The notes: generated by a model not told the origin, from the letters alone. A DNA stretch of 64,000 bases from Pectinophora gossypiella (GCF_024362695.1 NC_065426.1:8400236-8464235); one strand, 5' to 3'; positions 18,487 through 29,959 are shown, numbered from the stretch's first letter. Translations and numbers: made by a program.

Positions 18487-19693
18487 TCTGACAGTTTACT
18501 ATAATGACACAACAAAGTTCTGTAGAACCACAAGTGGTGGTTCACTAAAATGTTTTCAAACACACAATATAAAAGTTAATTATTATTCTAAAAAGTTCAC
18601 CAATTAAAATTCACTCTAAAAACAGAGTTCAAAAATAGGTCCTTTTACCCTAAATTCACACTAAATGTCCAAATAAAGAATATACTATAAAAATACTAGG
18701 CGAAAAGTTCGTATCGTCCATTAGTATACACAAGTTCACAACACTGTATATAGTGAAAGTTATGGAGTACTTTCCTGAGAAATCCACGGGTGAAATACGG
18801 CAACAGCAGGTAGGGATATGCTCAGCGCACCACAGCACCGTATGGGTCACGCCAGAGCTGATAGGGCACACCAGTGCCACTCGAACCAGCCGTTGGAACA
18901 TCAGCCGTTTACAATAACTCGTTACAACGAAGCAACACTACCGCACACGTATTTTATAATTGTTTATACAGTTTTATACAGTCAAACACTCGCGATTTAT
19001 ACAGTTTCTTATTAATATTTATCCACAGTTCACACTATAACTTTTAAAGTAACTAACGAAAAAATTATTATGACACTAGTGACAGTGACAGTTCTTTCGC
19101 GGGAACACTAGGCCACGCCTACGGCAACTGTCACCCAATCAGCGTTAACGCACCGACACTTGCCCATATATGGTATGATAGTACCCTAGCTACCTAGCGT
19201 CCAAAGTTCTAGACTTTCGCGTGTCCTAACACTAAAATATGCTCAACATGAGTCCACACATATGTTTATATCACTGATCACTATGCGAATTGTCACTACA
19301 GTACGTAAATAATGTAAAAACACCCAAAGATCGCGTCATAGGTATTTACCAATATCTGTTCTAGAGGAAATTTCTAGGTCCTGAATCACAGTAGAAACTA
19401 TAGCACTAAGTCCACAGAGCCAAGCTATCACTGTTTTTATAGGTACAGAGTACGCGAAACATATAATAACGAAAAGTTCATTGACCTCGTCACCGCACTT
19501 CGCGACCGATTTACGCACTTCTGCGACACAAAATCTATGGCAACGCGAAGGAAAAGGTGGAATCAACCATCACAAGTCCCGAGAATATCAGTCAGTCGTG
19601 ATTTAAGTACTAAAACACGAAATAACTACTGCACTGAGCGGGCAAGATGGCGCACTGAGAAAACTCGTTTCTTTCACAAAAACTTGTCCGTAG
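18487..19693 (-). other. Gypsy-B 5' leader
   Basis: About 1.2 kb between primer site and gag with no convincing coding region. It presumably includes packaging signals, but none can be identified by eye. It is unusually long for an element of this size. Confidence 0.6.
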
Positions 19694-19711
19694 GCCCCAC
19701 GTTGGGCGCCA
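19694..19711 (-). promoter_or_regulatory. Primer-binding site, tRNA-Lys(CUU) type
   Basis: Minus strand TGGCGCCCAACGTGGGGC, 2 nt downstream of the 5' LTR. It is complementary to the 3' end of insect tRNA-Lys(CUU) including CCA, as known for many gypsy elements. It would prime minus-strand DNA synthesis. Confidence 0.9.
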
Positions 19712-19713
19712 CT

Positions 19714-19938
19714 TTTAGCGAGAGTTCTTGGGACCTCGGAATGAAACCAGTCCTTGAGAAATTAACGTTTTTAATCAGTATAGGTCACTTAAATTAGGAC
19801 AACAAAACTATTTTTTTCGCGGCGCGCGGGGTGGGAATTTCGTATCAACTTATCAACTACTCGAGAATGTAGCTTTTGAACCGGGCCGGTAGGCGGCGCT
19901 CGCGTCGTCCGGTAAGACGTTCCGTTTCTCGCGCTACA
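19714..19938 (-). repeat. 5' LTR of Gypsy-B, 225 bp
   Basis: Same sequence as 13813-14037 apart from one base. Flanked on the right by CTAT (19939-19942), the second target-duplication copy. Confidence 0.95.
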
Positions 19939-19942
19939 CTAT

Positions 19943-20384
19943 TATGTATAAAATACTTTATTTTATAGCGCTTGGTATTCTTTATGTGTATCTCGCAGAA
20001 TAGCTAGGTTTTCTATTTTCTAATACCTGTTGCAAAGAGTTGTCATCGAATATACTTAAGATGCGTTATTAAAATAACTTCATGTGCAAACAGGTGCTTA
20101 CTTTCTGTTGGTAACCTTATCTGCTACCGTAGTGTGACAGGTGCGATTGCCTGTGTTACTTGACGTGTCGAGCCCGCGTGCTATGCCGCTGCTGCTACAT
20201 TGAGACTACTGCTTTGGGAGCAAATATCTAAATAAAATGCATTCCGCTGTTTTTCATACCGAACATAATCGTATAAAAGTCGAAAATCGTTTCGTAAATA
20301 AGTCCGCTATGAATTTAAGCGGGTAACTAAAGTATTTATTGTTATTGTTACAGAGTAATTGTGTAGTGTCGAGTATGGGCGGAG
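19943..20384. other. Upstream region of the EGF-domain gene
   Basis: Lies between the Gypsy-B insertion and the start codon at 20385, so it should hold the promoter and 5' UTR. No clear TATA box is seen. A short upstream frame starts at 20375 and stops at 20398, overlapping the main start codon in another frame. Confidence 0.5.
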
Positions 20385-20511
20385 ATGGCGTGGCGTAGTG
20401 CGATGGCTGCGCCGCGCGTCGTGCCGCTCGTGATCCTGGCCGCCGCACTCGTCACGGCGACCGCGCCCGCGCCTACTCAGGACCCTGTGCAGTTTGAGGC
20501 CGCTTTCCAAG
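20385..20511 (+). CDS. Secreted EGF-domain protein, exon 1 (signal peptide)
   Basis: The ATG at 20385 has a strong context (GGAGATGG) and opens a frame of 42 codons: a short basic N-terminus (MAWRSAMAAPR), a hydrophobic Ala/Val/Leu core, and a likely cleavage region (TATAPAPTQD). This is a standard signal peptide. A second in-frame Met at codon 7 could also serve. The exon ends CAA G|GTTTGT in phase 1, and exon 2 at 43089 starts in the matching phase after a 22.6-kb intron. The exon is strongly GC-rich, unlike its surroundings. The gene lies back to back with the GH27 gene, with Gypsy-B between them. Confidence 0.85.
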
Positions 20512-20529
20512 GTTTGTACTTACACAAAC

Positions 20530-20790
20530 AAATATCATAACCAACCTCTTTACGTCCCACTGTTGGGTATGTGAAAGCCTTCATCAACAGGGGAGGCCGC
20601 CAGTTACAACACCACCACCGATGGTCTCCAGCTAATTGTAACTGGACAGGGTATGGAATAAACTCCACCAAGATGCTCCAGTGCAACTACGGCTTATAGC
20701 CGGGACCAACTGCGGCTTGACGTGCTTTGCAAAGCATAAAATAACCTAACTTTTTCGGACAATCAGACTCTCGGCCTTAAACCATACTGA
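20530..20790 (-). repeat. Degraded SINE-G copy
   Basis: TTTACGTCCCACTGTTGGG, GTTACAACACCACC and TAGCCGGGACCAACTGCGGC mirror the SINE-G tail and body on the minus strand, with many changes. It starts about 20 bp after the exon 1 donor. Confidence 0.6.
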
Positions 20791-21841
20791 GTGAACGAGT
20801 CTTGTGTCTCCTTATTTGTTATTGACGAGAGAGTCATGAAATGTCTACAAAAAATGGCGTGTATAAAAAGGCTACTTATCCATCCCCATAAGTGCACTGA
20901 TTGGACTATACTTAACCTACCCACAGACATTCATGCACGTAATTCGCTACCTTTCATTGATTTAATAATACTTACAAAGAATAATTTTATTGATGAAACC
21001 ACAGAACAGATACCTAAAGCCGATTTTGAAACCTTGAAATTCATGACGTATTTATCGGTCTGTTCATTCTATAACTCTTTAATGGTTCTACGCAATAACA
21101 AGCACCGTTTGAAATATTGACTTCGAAAGGTGTCGAACAATCCGAAACTCGCTCGGCTGTTTAATTTGATACAACTTCTAAATATAGAATGTGCCTGTTC
21201 CTTGAATTTTCTCCACGAAGGGTTTCTTATTCATACGCTGCGCGCACAAATAATGTGAAGATATCGCTTTTAATGATTTGTTGTTTGAATTATTTAGCTT
21301 TATTATTTAAAAGTTATATATGGATTTTACATACATACATATACTTAATCTCTCGCCCGTAATCCCTGATTGTATTGGTCACTTATGGTACGAAAGCCTA
21401 AATAATGGATTTTGAAATATAAATTTGGTAGGTATTTTAAATCCTGCAAACTTATTCATCTATCTGTATTATCTGTACTTAACCATTTTTCAAAGAATAT
21501 TACTACCAATTTTATCTCATTAAAGCTTTAATAGCCGGTGTGGTAGGTTGTCGGCAAATCCCTTCTCTCCTATAATTCACGTTTAATTATGTCCCATCCC
21601 TTTAGCATCGCGAGTTTAAACAAAAAGTTGGGACAAACAGAGCGAACATTTTTAATCAACCACCGATCCGGCTCCTACCGAATTAAAGCTACTTTTGTAA
21701 TTCGCCAACGCCATCTCCGAAATCGGATTTGAGTGTAAATACAAGCTGAGTATTTAAATAATGGACACGTATTTTGTGTCATTAGGTAATTTGTTTTCAA
21801 CTTTTTTTATTTATTTAACAAATATTAATAAGTCTTACATG
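20791..21841. other. Intron sequence without recognised repeats
   Basis: AT-rich. A 109-codon open frame at 20791-21120 has no recognised motif, begins in SINE-derived DNA, and is not supported as a gene. Confidence 0.45.
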
Positions 21842-22133
21842 GCCCCGATTCCTGCAGACACCGCCTAATTTTATTTCCGTCATTTTCATATCCGTCGAAA
21901 AGGAAAGGGACGGATGATTCACAGCTCTTAATTTTAGGAAGAATGAGTAAATGAATGTGTCGGATTATTGACTGATGTAAAATTTTTAGACGGTTGGTTT
22001 AGATTTGTGCTTAAAATTGACGTGTGTTCCATAAATTTTATGCTTGTCGATTACCCGTCCCTTTCCTTTTCGGCGGATAAGAAAATGACAGATATAACTT
22101 AAAATAAAATTAGATGGTATTTACAGGAATTAG
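21842..22133. repeat. MITE-D, complete copy
   Basis: Long inverted ends: GGCCCCGATTCCTGCAGAC at the left and an AGGAATTAGCACC end at the right, each followed inward by GAAAAGGAAAGGGACGG or its complement. About 290 bp, non-coding. Other copies at 37185-37494, 49630-49735 (partial), 58391-58722 and 63630-64000. Confidence 0.8.
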
Positions 22134-22149
22134 CACCATTATTGACTTA

Positions 22150-22440
22150 TTAATTTTTGGGTTACTAATGAAGAAGTGCCAGCAAGAATAAGGGAAAGTT
22201 ATTGAGGACAGAAGAGGCAAGATGTTTGGACACTTAATAAGACACGACGAATTTATTAAAAACATCATAGAAGGGAAGCTACAAGGAAAGAGAGGAAGGA
22301 AAGGCCAAGAAGAGCTTACATGGAACAGATTAAAGTGAAGGTGAACGTCGTGTCTTAAGGAAGTGAAATAATTGTCCTTTGATAGATAAGAATGGAGAAC
22401 GCTACACCGACAAGAGCGTGGCTCTTAAATTAATGATGGT
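22150..22440 (+). pseudogene. LINE-I C-terminal ORF fragment
   Basis: Plus strand codes for a degraded end of a reverse-transcriptase ORF (RRGKMFGHLIRHDEF, GKRGRKGQEELTW). After a frame change it reaches GAGAACGCTACACCGACAAG and a GAT-like tail. It is a 5'-truncated non-LTR element. Confidence 0.75.
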
Positions 22441-23279
22441 GAGATTATTGACTTAGTAAACTAAACAGAAGGACCTGTACTTCAATACCGACCCCGCTAG
22501 GGAAGTGGATGTTTCCCTCATATAGCGTTCTTCGTTATCCTTTAGCTTCTCTCTGACATAATCCTCTAAGTTCTCTTAAGATCCATGATAGCCCTGTTGG
22601 AAAAACGCGTGACTTACATCGTAGTGTCACGGGTTTGAATCCCGACTCAGCCTCTAAACCACTGAATTCGAGTTTATCAAACATTTTGGAGCTTAGATAA
22701 TGGATATCATGTGGTTTCCAGGATTGGTGCCCGGATAATAGCAATAGGCTTCTCCTCTATTACATGGGACTTAACCATAGCTGGCGAGGAATGGGTGTAT
22801 ATACTATGCACCTCAACTTGCCTTGATGTCTCTCAAGATCTTGCCCGGTGGGCCGCTGTCCAACCAGGTAGCGAAAGCCACATGAAGATAAGTATATTAT
22901 TATAATAAGTCACATCAGAAAAAAACAGTACTTCCAACGTCCAATGACATAGATTGTACATAGAATATAGCTTGTCTCCAAAGCCAGAGTTTTCTATGAT
23001 TTTCTCGTAGACAGTCACAAATGATGATTACGGGCACACTAGCTTCCGTTGCCTTTCCGTTCATCTCAGATTTCGAGTTCTATTTGCTCGTAATGTGGTT
23101 GCGAACCGAGGATTCTGTTTGAAAAGGATTTCTGTTCCTCTATTGAAACCCGGTTATTGACGGTCGCTGGCTTTGTTTTACTTGTAGTTTGGGAAATTCA
23201 GTTTATTGGTATACACAAGGGTTATATTAAAAATTCCGAAGTCAATACAAAGTTAATATGCCTGAATGTTTGGGTTTGC
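22441..23279. other. Intron sequence, one tRNA-like trace
   Basis: At 22620-22645 GTCACGGGTTTGAATCCCGA looks like a pol III B box, probably a SINE head relic. Otherwise no recognised feature. Confidence 0.4.
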
Positions 23280-23400
23280 CATTGATCAAATCAAATCAAA
23301 TATTCTTCATTGCACACAAATAAAGCATACAAACATTTTTATTACATTTAGTAACAGTACAAAGGGTGGCCTTATTGCTCTGAAGCAATTTCTTCCAGGT
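23280..23400 (-). repeat. LINE-N 3' end
   Basis: TTCATTGCACACAAATAAAG then GTGGCCTTATTGCTCTGAAG. The same end occurs at 44000-44110, 53335-53385, 53975-54095, 56540-56665, 59310-59450, 59660-59790 and 62235-62310. Confidence 0.7.
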
Positions 23401-23464
23401 AACCACTACCAGGAATGGGCCATGAAAAACTTGAATGTGAGACGGTGCAACAACAGCGGCTATA

Positions 23465-24727
23465 AACTATAGTTAATATTTATACAAATACACTACACAT
23501 AATAGTACATTTCAATTAATATACATATATAATACATAATAATATTAACCTAATAATACCTATACTATAGATAAACAAGTATACAAAGTCAGAATAAAGA
23601 GGGAAATTATAAAGAATACATCATTATCGTGAATACACTAAGAATAGCCACATTGAGATTCATAATGAGCTCGCAGCAGGTTATTGAAACTCTGAAGAGA
23701 GTTCATCTGGATTTTTTGCATAATAAACGAGTCATCATCAATATAGTAAAAATAGTACAGATTTTTGCAGATTTAAACGTGAGTTATAAACGCAATCATA
23801 AATTTCTGTGAATAAAAGGAAAGTCGTTAATCATTTAAAATATACACTCGATTAAATTTTTGTTTTCTTCGCTTTTTGGCATTCCCTGGTGCGAAACTTC
23901 ATCTTTTTTCTGGGTGTCCATCAAAAACCAATCAATCATTTCAATTTCGCGATGATAAATTCCGCAAGCGCCCACATGACACTAAAAATATGAAAAAGCA
24001 ATAATCGAGCGGGAGTTCTGTGAAAATTACGAGCCATTTCCCATGGATAGGAATATAACCGTACTCGTATAGCCAATAAAACTTAAGATATGATGGGTGG
24101 AACGCTTAACATTTATGGTTAGGCGTTATCTGTGAAATGAATTCTTTGGGAGTCAGTTACGTACGGTGTTCCGAAAATCATTTTCGCTCTTAACGCCTTT
24201 TAAAGGAGTCAAGGGTCCGTTTTGATCTTTCCATTTCCCTCTCTTGTAAAATACATAGGTACTATGTATGTAAATATATTTTACTGTCGTTCTTTTTATT
24301 AAACTCCTAATGCCAACGCCAACCAAGGCGAGTTTATTTTACTAGAAGTCACATAAAAAAAATGTGCATTAAACGTTCATGCATTTTGAAAATCTAATTA
24401 TGGAAAGCCAATCAAAAAGTCATCGAAATACCGGTAATAACGGGTATTTTCCAGAGCATTCCAGCACAAAGTGGAAGCTGACGTGTGCAAACGATGAAAT
24501 AACAAGCGAGGGTTGACTCGAGAGCTGTTCACGTCGCGATGAGCACGTACCGACGAGATAAATCCATTCTTACTTCAATAGGTTACTTTTGAATCAGGGA
24601 GTTGGAGCTTGGAGTTCTTTGTACTTTGACTTAGATTAAAATTGCGACTTGGGTTTGATTTGAAGATTTGCTATTTATCATACAACATAAAAAATATGGA
24701 TTTAAATAAACCTTTTAAAGTTGTGTG
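23465..24727. other. Intron sequence without recognised features
   Basis: AT-rich single-copy-looking DNA. No exon with both splice sites and a sensible frame was found. Confidence 0.45.
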
Positions 24728-25095
24728 TGTGTCAGGATCGAAGCAAATGGAATTCTATAGTCTCTGCTTACCCCGGTGGGAAATAGGCGTGAGTTTATGT
24801 ATGTATGTATGTAAGTTTTAAAGTTTATTTGTCATAAAAGCATAAAGCGAATTCAAAACACAAGTACAAGTAGGTACGTTTAAGTCATACCTCACCTACA
24901 GAACTACACTTTTGTTTGTACATTCCTTTGTACGATACAAGTTTGCGTCACTTTCCGTCATCTGTCGATTATATTATATAAAAAATACTGAAATTAATCA
25001 CATCAAAGTAGAGTCTCAGGATCGTAGTAACTGGGACTCCGCGGTCTCTGCCTACCCCAACGGGAAATAGGCGTGATCTCATTTATGTGTATTAA
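24728..25095 (+). repeat. LINE-J 3' tail fragments, two
   Basis: At 24735-24812 GTCAGGATCGAAGCAAATGG leads to GGCGTGAGTTTATGTATGTA with a TATG microsatellite. A shorter, diverged piece lies at 25010-25095. Both match the complement of 36714-36800. Confidence 0.7.
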
Positions 25096-25689
25096 TCACA
25101 TAACATAGAATCACGCCTTCATCCCCGAAGGGGTCGGCATAGGTGTACGTGAGGTAAGTACTGAAATTGAAAACGTTTTATTTATATATATATTAAATAT
25201 CCTAAAGTTTGAGCATCACTGCACCGGCTAACCAATCCAATCTGACGTTAGTCGCATGGAAGCAAAGAAATTTTTCACATTACTTACCGATGACAAAAGA
25301 ACGGAGAATATACAGCCTTGTCAAGTATGTTATGATTCAATATCCTCCTTTATTGGAAAATGGAAGTGTGATTTGTAATCAATCGAATTGTATCGAGATT
25401 ATTAGGTTGTGACTTGTGAATCTCTCACGCCAATCTGAGAAACCAATTTCTTTACTAATTGAAAAATTACTAGTTATACAAACCTACATACCTCATAACC
25501 TTTAGAATATTATTTACACTTTAAATCTACTTAGGTAGGTACCTACTTGGGATCTGATTAGGACATTATATTACGGACTTACCTTTAAATCTCTGCTGTA
25601 TTCGAAGTACTAGGTATAATATACCAGTCTCTCAAACCTCGCAAAAATATAGAACTGAAAATAATTTAAAAACATACTACAATTTTCAT

Positions 25690-26030
25690 GACTTTTTCGA
25701 TAGGAAAATCCACTTGATATCAACTCAAAATCATGGTCTGAATCATCCCCCTCAGTGTTTGTTACGATGTCACTAACACCCTATCTACTTGTATGGCTAT
25801 TTGTATGTACTACAGGGTGTAAGTGACATCGTAACAAATACTGAGAGGGTTATTCAGCTCATTACTTATTCTGAGTTAATAATATCAAGTGAAATTTATA
25901 TTGAATTAAAAATAATTTAAAAAAATACATGAATATTGGCAGCGGAAAATTACACTTGATGTTCACTCAGAATAATGGCCTGAATAATCTCTCAAAGTTT
26001 TCGTTACGATGTCACTAACACCCTGTTATG
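25690..26030. repeat. FB fold-back cluster, three arms
   Basis: Arms at about 25695-25795 (inverted), 25813-25895 (forward) and 25938-26025 (inverted). The first two form a head-to-head palindrome joined by a TACTTGTATGGC-type centre. Confidence 0.82.
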
Positions 26031-26544
26031 ACGTCATAGAGTCTTTCCCATACGAGTATAACCTCTATTCGCTGCCATTTGCAATATACCGTCTTCCCGT
26101 CCCGTACGTCTCTTACATTTATTGTATTTAATTAAGTATGGTGTTGTAGTAAATTACCGTGGCGGATCTCACGCGCGGAGGGTCTTGAGCACAGAGAGAT
26201 ACCGCGGGAGCATAGTCAGTGAGACCGAAATATGCACAAAACGAGCATACTATATGAAGCAATGATCGTATTATCACGAGTCAATATAAATAAATTTAGA
26301 AAATCTTTATTTAAACATCTCATGCAAAAGATCTCTCAGCTGTAAGTTAACTTTAAGTATCTTAAACATAATAACATTAAGCGAACTCCACTCCCACAGA
26401 CAAACCGAGGAATTGGTTTTGTGTGGTTTTTATTGTACCCATATTTTCTGTATTTCTCATGAAAAATAAACATTTTACTTACTTAAAAAACTTTCCACAT
26501 CATTCATTGCTGCAACGACTACTACGAGCGGTAAATAGGGTAAT
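26031..26544. other. Intron sequence without recognised features
   Basis: Includes a GC-richer patch at 26155-26225 with no open frame or splice pair. Nothing further seen. Confidence 0.4.
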
Positions 26545-26810
26545 TTCCAACTAGTCAAATCAGTTACCTTTTACTAAAAGTCAAAACACGAAATTACTAA
26601 GTTTGTATGAAAAAGCAACCTGTGACGTCATAGAAAAACGTGACAAAATGTCGTGCTTATTAATTCATTTTTCTTTGTTAAAATTCATAAATAAGGTAAA
26701 TAAAAAAGAAAAAGTTTTTTGTCACATTTAAATCTGTCTTTATTTAGTAATCAGAATTTAATAATTTATCTTTGACCTAGGGAACTACCCAATTCGATAT
26801 AGCGGTCCAG
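26545..26810 (+). repeat. MITE-C, near-complete copy
   Basis: Begins GGGTAATTTCCAACTAGTC and ends GACCTAGGGAACTACCC, suggesting short inverted ends. The body carries CGTCAAAACACGAAATTAC-type and GTGACGTCATAGAAAAACG motifs. Copies: 27998-28245, 29030-29275, 51162-51305 and 58060-58315. Confidence 0.75.
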
Positions 26811-27329
26811 CCTTATTTTGAATCGCTCATCTTCAACTCGCGTGCGACAGTATATTTTTCTCATCTTGCATGACAAGTTTTAATGTGCTACGTGAAATGG
26901 GTATATATTTTCGAACGTGAGTTGAGTTGAGGCCCCAGAAATCATGCGGCATTTTCGCACGCCGCGCCGGCGCCGACGAGATAACAAGCGACATGCGGGC
27001 TCGTGTGATTTAATGCTGGCTGCTGAGGGCATATCTCCCTTGTTTCTATGATCTGTGGTGTTAAGTGGTGTGCTGCAGCCGTTAGTGCTCGTAAAATGAA
27101 GGTACTCGGGATTTAGGGCCGTTTATTTGACTGATGCAGGCTTTTATGGACGGCGCGACGGTTGATTATACTTCTTCGTAAATCCTTCATAATATCTTCT
27201 TCTGTCGTGTGGGTCGTGAGCGTTCCGGAAATGTTCCCACTTAAAAAAGGCGCAAAGCTTATGTGATAAGAACATATTACAAGAAATAATAATTTGACAA
27301 ATAAAAATAGCCGGTATCCTTACTATTAA
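26811..27329. other. Intron sequence with a GC-rich patch
   Basis: GC-rich at 26940-27005 (CACGCCGCGCCGGCGCCGAC) but without an open exon-like frame. No repeat recognised. Confidence 0.4.
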
Positions 27330-27745
27330 ATCAGAATCATTTATTCAACGTAATTATCATGGATAAACTTGTTGAAGGTCAATGTAACATTTTTGAATTT
27401 ACGTCATTTCGCAAGGTGTTATGGCTGAGGAGAAGAAATGACAAGAAACTGCAACAGCAACACATCTTTTAAAAACCAATGAGGATATACATTACTTACA
27501 AGTTATTTAATAACTAGAGGAACACATTCAATACCAGACATTTTTATCATTTAGGTAGTCATTAATCTTATAATAAGCTTTTTTACATAAAGTAAGCTTC
27601 ACATGAGCTTTAAATTTATTTTCTGACAAATTTAAAATATTATCTGGTATTTTATTGTAAAAACGTATACGTAACCCCAAAAAAGATGAATTTAATTTAC
27701 TTAATCTAGAATTTTGAATAGCAATTTTATGTTAAAGAGTTTTTA
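27330..27745 (-). pseudogene. LINE-L C-terminus and 3' UTR
   Basis: Minus strand from about 27745 to the TGA at 27528-27530 encodes FYNKIPDNILNLSENKFKAH and KKAYYKINDYLNDKNVWY. This matches the known C-terminal end of insect non-LTR retrotransposon ORF2 (Jockey-like). A 3' UTR follows, ending in a GATTCTGA tail. It is 5'-truncated. Related fragments are at 37772-37884 and 42034-42305. Confidence 0.85.
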
Positions 27746-27957
27746 TAACGGGATCACTCCCACTTTCGGCATAGTATAAGAAAACCAGGTATGCTCAATC
27801 CTATGACAAGCCGCCATTGCTGACGTAAGTGTTACTACTGCGTTACCATTAAATTGGTATCCAATATTCCAAGGCCGTAAATTTTATTACTGAAAATTAA
27901 AGATATAAAAACATACCCGGAAAGATAAGCTGCTGAGAAATTTTTGGGGTGTTGAAA

Positions 27958-28338
27958 ACGGCCACATTAAAACAATTTGTCTAAAAAAGCAATATTGAAA
28001 TAGGCTAGTTTCCAACCAGTCAAATCAGTTACTTTTTTCTTAACGTCAAAAGACGAAATTACTATGGAATTTGTATGAAAAAGCACACTATGACGTCATA
28101 GAAAAACGCAATTAAATATGCATACATTATTCTTGATTAAAATTCATAAATAAATTCAAAAAAGAAAATGTTTTTCATCAGTTTTAGATCTGTCTTTATT
28201 TAGTAAACACAATTTCAAAATTTATCTTCAACTTAGTACACGACCCAATTTGACATTTGCGCGTATAAAGGTAAGTGCGCAATGCAAAATGTCAAATAGC
28301 AATATTGCCTTTTTAGATGAATTGCACCAATGTGAGCG
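27958..28338. repeat. MITE-A split by a nested MITE-C
   Basis: The left MITE-A arm runs to 27997 (AAGCAATATTG). The right arm resumes at 28246 (CAATTTGACATTTGCGC), which is continuous with the left arm in intact copies. The 248 bp between them (27998-28245) are a MITE-C. So MITE-C moved after MITE-A. Confidence 0.85.
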
Positions 28339-28787
28339 TTTAGACCCCCTGTTTTTTGTTTACTGCCAGTCCAGAATATACTACATTGGCAAATATGTAA
28401 ATACGAATTTGTTTTTTATTCAAAACCTCTCATCGTAGTTCCTTAACAGCAAAGTTTTGGGTCGAGAAAATGAACCTAAAGTAGGTTAGAAGGCGACACC
28501 ATTTTCATCTTTAAAGTTTTTACTTTGACTGGCTGGAATTTTGGGCTGTCTACTTGACTGATAAGCTTTATAAGGCTTTATAGTGGATAAGTCTATGTAT
28601 CGAGAACATAAGGGATCTACATAATAGAAGACAGATTGAAGTTGTGCTAAGTATTTTTATTTAAGTTTTACTAACTAATTGTAACTAACTGTGTGTGTAC
28701 CTAACTTTTATTTTATTTAATGTTTTATATAAGCTGTTGGTGTACATTTTTATAAATAAATAAATAAAGTGTTAAAGGAAAATTAAG
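28339..28787. other. Intron sequence, possible LINE 3' UTR end
   Basis: The end near 28740-28772 (TTTTTATAAATAAATAAATA) resembles a polyadenylation-signal-rich retroelement 3' UTR. The rest is unassigned. Confidence 0.35.
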
Positions 28788-29040
28788 AGTCTCTGCGGTC
28801 TAGTGATTAGAGCGTTGGGTTCACGATCTGGAGGTCCGAGTTCGATTCCCGGCGGAATCATTATCAAAATCATTTTGTAAGAATGTCCTTTGTTTTAGAA
28901 TGCAGACTTGAATCACCTGATTGTCCAAAAAGGTATGATGATTCCGTGTTTCAGAGGGCACGTTAAGCTGTTGGTCCCGGCTATTAGCCGTAAAACAGCT
29001 CCACTAACCTGCAGTGGAGCAGCGTGGTAGAGAAGATAAA
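28788..29040 (+). repeat. SINE-G copy
   Basis: tRNA-like head (GGTCTAGTGATTAGAGCG; B box GAGTTCGATTCCCG), body with AAAATCATTTTGTAAGAATG and AAGCTGTTGGTCCCGGC, then TGCAGTGGAGCAGCG. The terminal CCCAGCAGTGGGACG tail is missing. Confidence 0.83.
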
Positions 29041-29275
29041 TTATGAAATTCTGATTACTAAATACAAACAGATCTAAAGGTGATAAAACGATTTCTTTTT
29101 ACTTATTAACTTATTTATGAAATTTAATAAAGAAAAATGCAATTATAACTGCGAAATTTTGTCACTTTTTTCTATGACGTCACAGGTTGCTTTTTCATAC
29201 AGATTCGATAGTAATTTCTTGTTTTGACGTTTAGTATAAGTAACTGATTTGACTGGTTGGAAACTATCCCATTTC
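29030..29275 (-). repeat. MITE-C copy, inverted
   Basis: AAATTCTGATTACTAAATAC to TTGACTGGTTGGAAACTATC is the reverse complement of the copy at 26545. It abuts the SINE-G end. Confidence 0.75.
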
Positions 29276-29569
29276 CTACCACATTAAATAGAAAGTAAAT
29301 AATAAAAATAGAAAGAGACAATATTTAAAACATTCTTAAAACTTTAGAGGACATAAAATTTCAGTCTTTCATTCGAGGCGCAAATAAATGAAGAAAAATT
29401 AAGTTGGACCACTTGTTCGGCCTCCCAAAGGAAAACTTCGACAAAATCCGACTTCATTCGTTGTGAAAGAGAAGCTTTTTAAAACCAACTTCATTTAAAG
29501 TACATTATTCATTTTTGCTTTAGGCATTTCGTTATTAAAGGTATTAAAGAAGTAGGTAGGAAAGTAAAA

Positions 29570-29690
29570 ACACCTCCACTAACCCGCATTGGAGCAGCGT
29601 GGTGGAAATGCTCCATACCCCCTCCGATTGATTGAGGAGAGGCCTGTGCCCAGCAGTGGGACGTATGTAGGCTGTTTATGTTATGTATGT
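29570..29690 (+). repeat. SINE-G tail
   Basis: ACTAACCCGCATTGGAGCAG to CCCAGCAGTGGGACGTATG, then a TTATGTTATG run. It is 5'-truncated. Confidence 0.78.
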
Positions 29691-29734
29691 AACCTTTTAT
29701 TTTCTCATGACATGATTGATACCTGTTGTGTGTC

Positions 29735-29901
29735 ATCATTATCAGCCGTACGACGCCCACTGCTGGGCATAGGCCTCCCCCAAGGATCTCCACGACGATC
29801 GATCCTGCGCTGCCCGCATCCAGCGGCTTCCCGCGACTTTCACCAGATCGTCGGTCCACCTTGTAGCGGGCCTACCCACTGAGCGTCGTCCGTCGTCCTG
29901 T
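29735..29901 (-). pseudogene. RTE-type LINE C-terminal fragment
   Basis: Minus strand matches the LINE end at 35757-36008, including CCCAGCAGTGGGCG and GTACGGCTGATAATGATG, with frame damage. 5'-truncated. Confidence 0.78.
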
Positions 29902-29959
29902 TATGTGTATCTTTTAAATAAATAAAAATAAACAATAAATAATAAATAAACTGCTGATT

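Larger units (their letters stand above)
13813..19938 (-). mobile_element. Full-length Ty3/gypsy retrotransposon Gypsy-B, 6126 bp
   Basis: Both LTRs, target duplication, primer site, purine tract, gag, protease, RT, RNase H and integrase are present, in that order on the minus strand. No env is seen. The LTRs are the same length and differ at one position (13841 region, CGGG versus CGGA), so the insertion is recent. Even so, the polyprotein is interrupted by an in-frame TGA and changes frame inside the protease. Confidence 0.95.

Noticed and set aside
17975..18607. 210-codon plus-strand open frame
   Set aside because: It is the antisense shadow of the Gypsy-B gag gene.
20791..21120. 109-codon open frame as a gene
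   Set aside because: It begins in a decayed SINE-G border, has no motif or splice context I recognise, and sits in the intron of another gene.
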